Assembly (NCBI GenBank): GCA_024275975.1
Contig: JAJRYC010000078.1
Location: forward strand, 1-35,514
Direction: 5' to 3'
Length of the DNA stretch: 35,514 bases
From: Nitrospirota bacterium
GTDB taxonomy: Bacteria > Nitrospirota > Thermodesulfovibrionia > Thermodesulfovibrionales > UBA6898
Shown: positions 32,828 to 35,514 of the stretch, piece after piece
Layout: each line of letters begins with the position of its first letter
Numbering within the stretch: position 1 is the stretch's first letter
Translations under genes and position numbers: made by a program
Notes under the pieces: model-generated
Databases searched by the model: none
What the model was told of the DNA's origin: nothing
The model's input: the letters and a program-made list of their open reading frames with translations, nothing else

Positions 32828-33403
32828 CTAACCTCCAATTTTTTCATTTTTAAGTTCACGAAAAAGGCTATCCAATTCCTTTGAGCTCAAAGAAGCAATA
32901 TCCTCATGATAGGAATTTTCATCAAAAATTCCTACTGGGACATCTATCGCATCTCCATTAAATATCAGTTTTGCCGAGACCTCCGTCAGGTCATCCTCCG
33001 TTAACCAGCTGTAATCAACAGCAGAAGCCGAGAGCGGATCGCTGAACAGGGGGTCGTAATAATTCCCGGGACGATTCTGAATATAAAGCATCGTAAATAG
33101 CGGGACCGCGATCAACAGAACAGCCGCTGCCAGGGCCGGCGGCCTTAAAAACCATTGAAATGCCGGAAAGCGGACTTTCTGTTCTTTTGACAGGCTTATG
33201 ACCTTGCGCGGAAGGCCCGCCCAGAAAAATTCCCCTGGATCAGGCGGATCAACCTTGCCGAATGCTTCAATAAGCTCCAGTTCATCCCTGCAATCCCGGC
33301 AGCCGTCCAGATGCCCTTTTACCGTAGTCTTTTCCTCTTCGGAAAGCGCGCCTGAAAAGTATTCCGGGAGCTTCTCTTTTATATCTTCATGCTTCTGTTT
33401 CAT
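32828..33403 (-). CDS. Anti-sigma factor with zinc-finger domain
   Basis: The protein of 191 residues starts with the cytoplasmic HC2 zinc-finger fold of anti-sigma factors: LPEYFSGALSEEEKTTVKGHLDGCRDCRDELELIEAF, with the HxxxCxxC ligands in HLDGCRDC. A single transmembrane segment (PPALAAAVLLIAVPLFTMLYI) follows at about residues 87-107, and the rest is an extracytoplasmic domain. This architecture holds the cognate ECF sigma factor inactive until a signal outside the membrane releases it. It overlaps the end of the sigma gene by 17 bp. It ends in TAG, with an in-frame TGA two codons later. Confidence 0.88.
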   Translation of the reverse strand: MKQKHEDIKEKLPEYFSGALSEEEKTTVKGHLDGCRDCRDELELIEAFGKVDPPDPGEFFWAGLPRKVISLSKEQKVRFPAFQWFLRPPALAAAVLLIAVPLFTMLYIQNRPGNYYDPLFSDPLSASAVDYSWLTEDDLTEVSAKLIFNGDAIDVPVGIFDENSYHEDIASLSSKELDSLFRELKNEKIGG

Positions 33404-33929
33404 CTCGATATTCCTTTAACAATTCTTTTAATCTTTTAATTCCGTTATGATAGTTTGCCTTGACCGCGCCTTCGGAAATCTCCATTATGTCGGCCACCTC
33501 CCTGCAGCTCAGCCCTTCATAAGCCCTTAATGAGACGGCAATCCGTTGTCTCTCTGGTACCTCTGACAGCGCTTTCATTAAATAACTCTTTCTCTCTTTT
33601 TGAATCAACAGACAGAGAGTCCCGGCTTCATTCCCCGCAATCGTCTCATCCAGTTCGTCGTGCCCGAGGCAGTGCCTTCCCTTGTAATTGAGACAGAGAT
33701 TAACCGCTATTTTATAGATCCATGTCTTAAAGGACGACTCTTTCCTGAATTTATTCAGACTGTTAATCGCCCGGAGAAAGGTATTTTGTGTGATATCTTT
33801 TGCCTCTTCTCCATCCCAGGTTATCCTGTAGGCAAGTGCGTATATCCCTTTTTGATATTTCACAATAAGCTCCTCCATGGCCGTGTCTTCGCCGGAGAGA
33901 TAATTTTCGATTAACTCAATATCATTCAT
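33387..33929 (-). CDS. ECF-type RNA polymerase sigma factor
   Basis: The protein of 180 residues has only sigma regions 2 and 4. Region 2 reads AMEELIVKYQKGIYALAYRITWDGEEAKDITQNTFLRA with the -10 recognition helix after it (SFKTWIYKIAVNLCLNY). Region 4 reads LSEVPERQRIAVSLRAYEGLSCREVADIMEISEGAVKANYHNGIKRLKELL, the -35-binding helix-turn-helix. It resembles the RpoE-like ECF group. It is encoded first in the operon with its anti-sigma and a Spy-like protein, so autoregulation is expected. The start is ATG at 33929 with only a weak Shine-Dalgarno. Confidence 0.92.
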   Translation of the reverse strand: MNDIELIENYLSGEDTAMEELIVKYQKGIYALAYRITWDGEEAKDITQNTFLRAINSLNKFRKESSFKTWIYKIAVNLCLNYKGRHCLGHDELDETIAGNEAGTLCLLIQKERKSYLMKALSEVPERQRIAVSLRAYEGLSCREVADIMEISEGAVKANYHNGIKRLKELLKEYRDETEA

Positions 33930-34070
33930 TTCTACTTATTTAGACCCCTGAGAGTCAAAAAGGTTTAATCATATTATTATCAGGAAATATTCTAAATATG
34001 TCAGCATTAAAATAAGGGGTCTTCGTGCAATAGAGTGGGTCAATTTTGGGTTCCTCTCTTCCCCTCTAAA

Positions 34071-34091
34071 TCTCCCCTTATAAAAGGGAGA
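34071..34091. repeat. Short inverted repeat
   Basis: TCTCCC and GGGAGA face each other across a loop of CTTATAAAA. It is surrounded by pyrimidine-rich CCCCTCT sequence and lies upstream of the sigma gene. The function is unknown. Confidence 0.5.
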
Positions 34092-34175
34092 CTGTCGTCA
34101 TCGGGTATTTCTTCCCTTCTCTCGCGTCATCCCCTTCTTGTTCCACTTTTCCCCTCTTTGGTAAATAGGGGTTAG

Positions 34176-34376
34176 GGGAGTTATCTGATTAAATGGGACT
34201 CCGCCCCTTCCCCCGGTTTTTTGAACAGCAAAGGCGTAACAGATAAAGACGCATGGCGCAAAGCGCATAGCAAAAACAATGACATAAAGAACGGAACCAA
34301 GAAAATGCGCCCCGCGATTCTTTTTTAACGGTCTGCTTCCGGTCTGCCCGATAAAAAGCATAGCGCAAAGCGCATA
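34176..34376 (+). repeat. Dispersed intergenic repeat, copy C
   Basis: Its order matches copy A for the first 190 bp: GGAGTTATCTGATTAAATGG, CTCCGCCCCTTCCCCCGGTT, AGACGCATGGCGCAAAGCGC, AACGGAACCAAGAAAATGCG, TTTTTTAACGGTCTGCTTCC and GGTCTGCCCG. After AAAAGCATAGCGCAAAGCG it leaves the shared sequence; the terminal AAACGCGTTCAGCC segment of copies A and B is absent. Confidence 0.8.
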
Positions 34377-34717
34377 GAGCACAAGACATAAATTCAGCCT
34401 CTCTATCTGTCGTTCCCGTAATCCTTTGAGCGGGTCGACGCGACTCTCGCGAGGACTTACATCGAGAATCCAGAATCCATTCAGGTTTAATTGTGTCAGC
34501 CTTAAAAATAAGTCACCGGGAGAACGGGACATTCATGCCGGACAAGAAAAAACCATTGCAATAACAGCCCGTAAAATCGCATAATACGGCAAATCCATAT
34601 TACAGACTAAAATTGATTGAGGGGGCGGTTGATACGGGGAGTCTGATTTTATTCCGATAACCTTCCGCGGTCTCTCAAAGTTCCCGTTCTTCTCTATAAA
34701 ATTAAGCCTTTACAGGG

Positions 34718-34749
34718 CATGCCCTGAGCGCTGATGTGGATAGGGCATG
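34718..34749. repeat. 8-bp perfect inverted repeat next to an AT run
   Basis: CATGCCCT (34718-34725) and AGGGCATG (34742-34749) pair across 16 bp and are followed by TATATATATAT. AGGGCATGCCCT at 34714-34725 is itself palindromic. It may be an operator or the end of an RNA gene; no gene is close enough to decide. Confidence 0.5.
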
Positions 34750-34779
34750 TATATATATATTTTGTTGAAGACAGACAGT

Positions 34780-34915
34780 AAGAAAGTGAAACGGCTTCCG
34801 CCGTATGCACGAACCTCTATCTGCTGTGATTTCACGGATACAGCGGCCCGGCGGTAGCCTGCCCGGAGATGCGTAATGCGCGGACCTGTTCCCAGGTGTT
34901 CTTCGGCCTATAATG
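34780..34915. ncRNA. Hairpin-rich, GC-rich intergenic segment, possible structured RNA
   Basis: Several short perfect hairpins follow each other: CGGCTTCCGCCG, CTGCTGT/ACAGCGG around GATTTCACGGAT, GCGTAATGCGC, and ACCTG/CAGGT around TTCC. Local GC is clearly higher than the flanks on both sides, and no reading frame looks like protein. I do not recognise a known family (not SRP RNA, tmRNA or a riboswitch I could name). The strand is undetermined. Confidence 0.25.
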
Positions 34916-35096
34916 ATAATGAAGAGCAATTACGAATGTCCGGTGATTACGTATATATAGATTTTAAATAGTTATGATCACAAGCTTTTTAACAGAAATA
35001 TTGAAAAGCTGGGGAAAACAAGCTTTTTCTATTGGGGAGTTGCTGAGTCGCTGCGCATTAGCTGTTAACAAATAATGAAAGCGAGGATTATATACC

Positions 35097-35279
35097 ATGA
35101 CAGAACACAATGAATTAGTAATGGCTTTATTAACAAATGCACACTGTTAATTGAAAGCTGCATATATGCAAACAGCTAAAGTGCCAAGCGATGAAAGTAT
35201 ACAAAATGAGGTTCTTAACATTTTCGACCTTTATGCTAATTCCGATGTAGTTTTTAAACGGTTGAAAACATCAGAATAA
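35097..35279 (+). CDS. Small protein of unknown function, interrupted by one in-frame TAA
   Basis: The ATG at 35097 has GAGG 11 nt upstream. The frame reads MTEHNELVMALLTNAHC, then TAA (35148-35150, codon 18), then LKAAYMQTAKVPSDESIQNEVLNIFDLYANSDVVFKRLKTSE and TAA, for 60 codons in total. The two halves have similar composition and read as one soluble, helical, acidic small protein. A GAA at the stop would give an ordinary sequence. If the stop is real, a 37-residue part could still start at the ATG 35166. The next gene starts 2 bp after the final stop, so they are likely co-translated. I do not recognise the family. Confidence 0.5.
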
Positions 35280-35281
35280 TT

Positions 35282-35514
35282 ATGCGACTTATTGAACTAT
35301 TAGAGCCCTATATGTCCAAGTGGTTAGTTCTACCAATAGGGCTCCTATCAGCAATCCTAATCGGAATGTGGGATTTTCCCCTAAACAACGTTTTATCCCC
35401 TGAAACAGTAAAACCATTACTAGAAATGCTTACGCTAAAGAAAATGGTAACAATATTATTACTATTTCTGTCCATGACATTCTGCTACATACTCCTTTAC
35501 AAAGAATTTATGAA
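35282..35514 (+). CDS. Membrane protein, 5' part only (runs off the window)
   Basis: The frame is open from the ATG at 35282 to the window end (77 codons). It encodes two hydrophobic segments, WLVLPIGLLSAILIGMW and MVTILLLFLSMTFCYILLYKEF, with MRLIELLEPYMSK before them and a short polar link between. It looks like the N-terminal membrane anchor of a larger protein whose remaining domains are outside the window. It follows the small gene at 35097 by 2 bp. This two-gene arrangement at the edge of a repeat-rich region has the appearance of an accessory or defence-type locus, but nothing in the visible part identifies a function. The base composition is more AT-rich than in the core genes. Confidence 0.6.
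   Translation, partial: MRLIELLEPYMSKWLVLPIGLLSAILIGMWDFPLNNVLSPETVKPLLEMLTLKKMVTILLLFLSMTFCYILLYKEFM

Larger units (their letters stand above)
33930..35096. other. Long intergenic region with repeats and structured DNA, no supported gene
   Basis: I find no protein-like frame here. Contents are the hairpin at 34071-34091, copy C of the dispersed repeat (34176-34376), the inverted repeat at 34718-34749, and a hairpin-rich segment at about 34780-34915 that may be an RNA. The last 130 bp are AT-rich and contain AAGCTTTTT twice, and could hold the promoter of the small gene at 35097. Open frames of 144 and 75 codons on the minus strand follow repeats and hairpins and have no coding character. 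Confidence 0.65.

Noticed and set aside
34098-34532. Open frame of 144 codons on the minus strand
   Set aside because: It runs through copy C of the dispersed repeat and hairpins, has an abnormal composition, and shares a fragment with the frame over copy B only because the DNA repeat is shared.
34702-34929. Open frame of 75 codons on the minus strand
   Set aside because: It covers the hairpin-rich island. Composition and position do not support a protein.

Overview
The window looks like a chromosomal segment of a Gram-negative bacterium. KDO/LPS genes (kdsA, kdsB), the phrasing of GyrA around its catalytic region, GTTCAA-type micro-repeats and mid-range GC suggest a Nitrospirota (Thermodesulfovibrionia-like) genome. 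That placement is my inference from sequence style, not from a search. It contains the chromosomal replication region: a likely oriC next to dnaA, followed leftwards by dnaN, gyrB, gyrA and rsmG.

Layout. 356-4243 (minus): birA, nth, a metallo-beta-lactamase-fold hydrolase, a short NagA-like amidohydrolase and rsmG. 4362-11721 (minus): dnaA-dnaN-gyrB-gyrA, with a good sigma70-type promoter before dnaA. About 11850-12090: candidate oriC with a DnaA-trio tract. 12250-18776 (minus): a release-factor-like GGQ protein, an HhH-GPD glycosylase, a small membrane protein, an acyl-CoA synthetase/ACP/acyltransferase fusion, pncC and ligA, closely packed. 18777-20400: inverted repeats, a vapBC toxin-antitoxin pair and repeat-rich non-coding DNA. 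20401-23653 (minus): kdsB-pyrG-kdsA. 23903-28694 (plus): a divergent ATP-type PEP carboxykinase, a site-2 protease, trpS and a TPR protein. 29116-31286 (plus): mnmG and a PQ-loop-like membrane protein. 31295-33929 (minus): an ECF sigma/anti-sigma/Spy-like envelope-stress operon followed by cysK. 33930-35096 is mostly repeats and non-coding DNA. The right edge holds a small gene and the start of a membrane-protein gene running out of the window.

The most striking observation is that an unusual number of essential genes are interrupted exactly once by an in-frame stop inside otherwise intact, well conserved sequence: dnaA (TAA), dnaN (TAG), gyrA (TAG), pyrG (TAG at the invariant catalytic Glu), the acyl-CoA synthetase fusion (two TAG), vapC (TAG) and a small edge gene (TAA). 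In addition gyrB carries a -1 frameshift exactly on an in-phase A AAA AAC slippery heptamer, and nth lacks a standard start codon (an ATT with a good Shine-Dalgarno sits at the expected place). Where the family consensus is strong, the lost residue is Glu, and every stop can be explained as GAG to TAG or GAA to TAA. UAG/UAA also end several genes normally. The rival explanations are partial UAR-to-Glu decoding, a G:C to T:A mutational process in the genome, and G-to-T errors in the assembly. The sequence alone cannot decide, but read mapping and a tRNA-Glu search would.

Other points of note: a hairpin before cysK that can act as terminator and RBS lid while carrying the cysK promoter in its loop; three TTGA stop/start overlaps; a dispersed repeat family of about 200-270 bp with three copies; a 100-bp repeat with inverted ends in two copies; and a TPR gene with two nearly identical 120-bp units.
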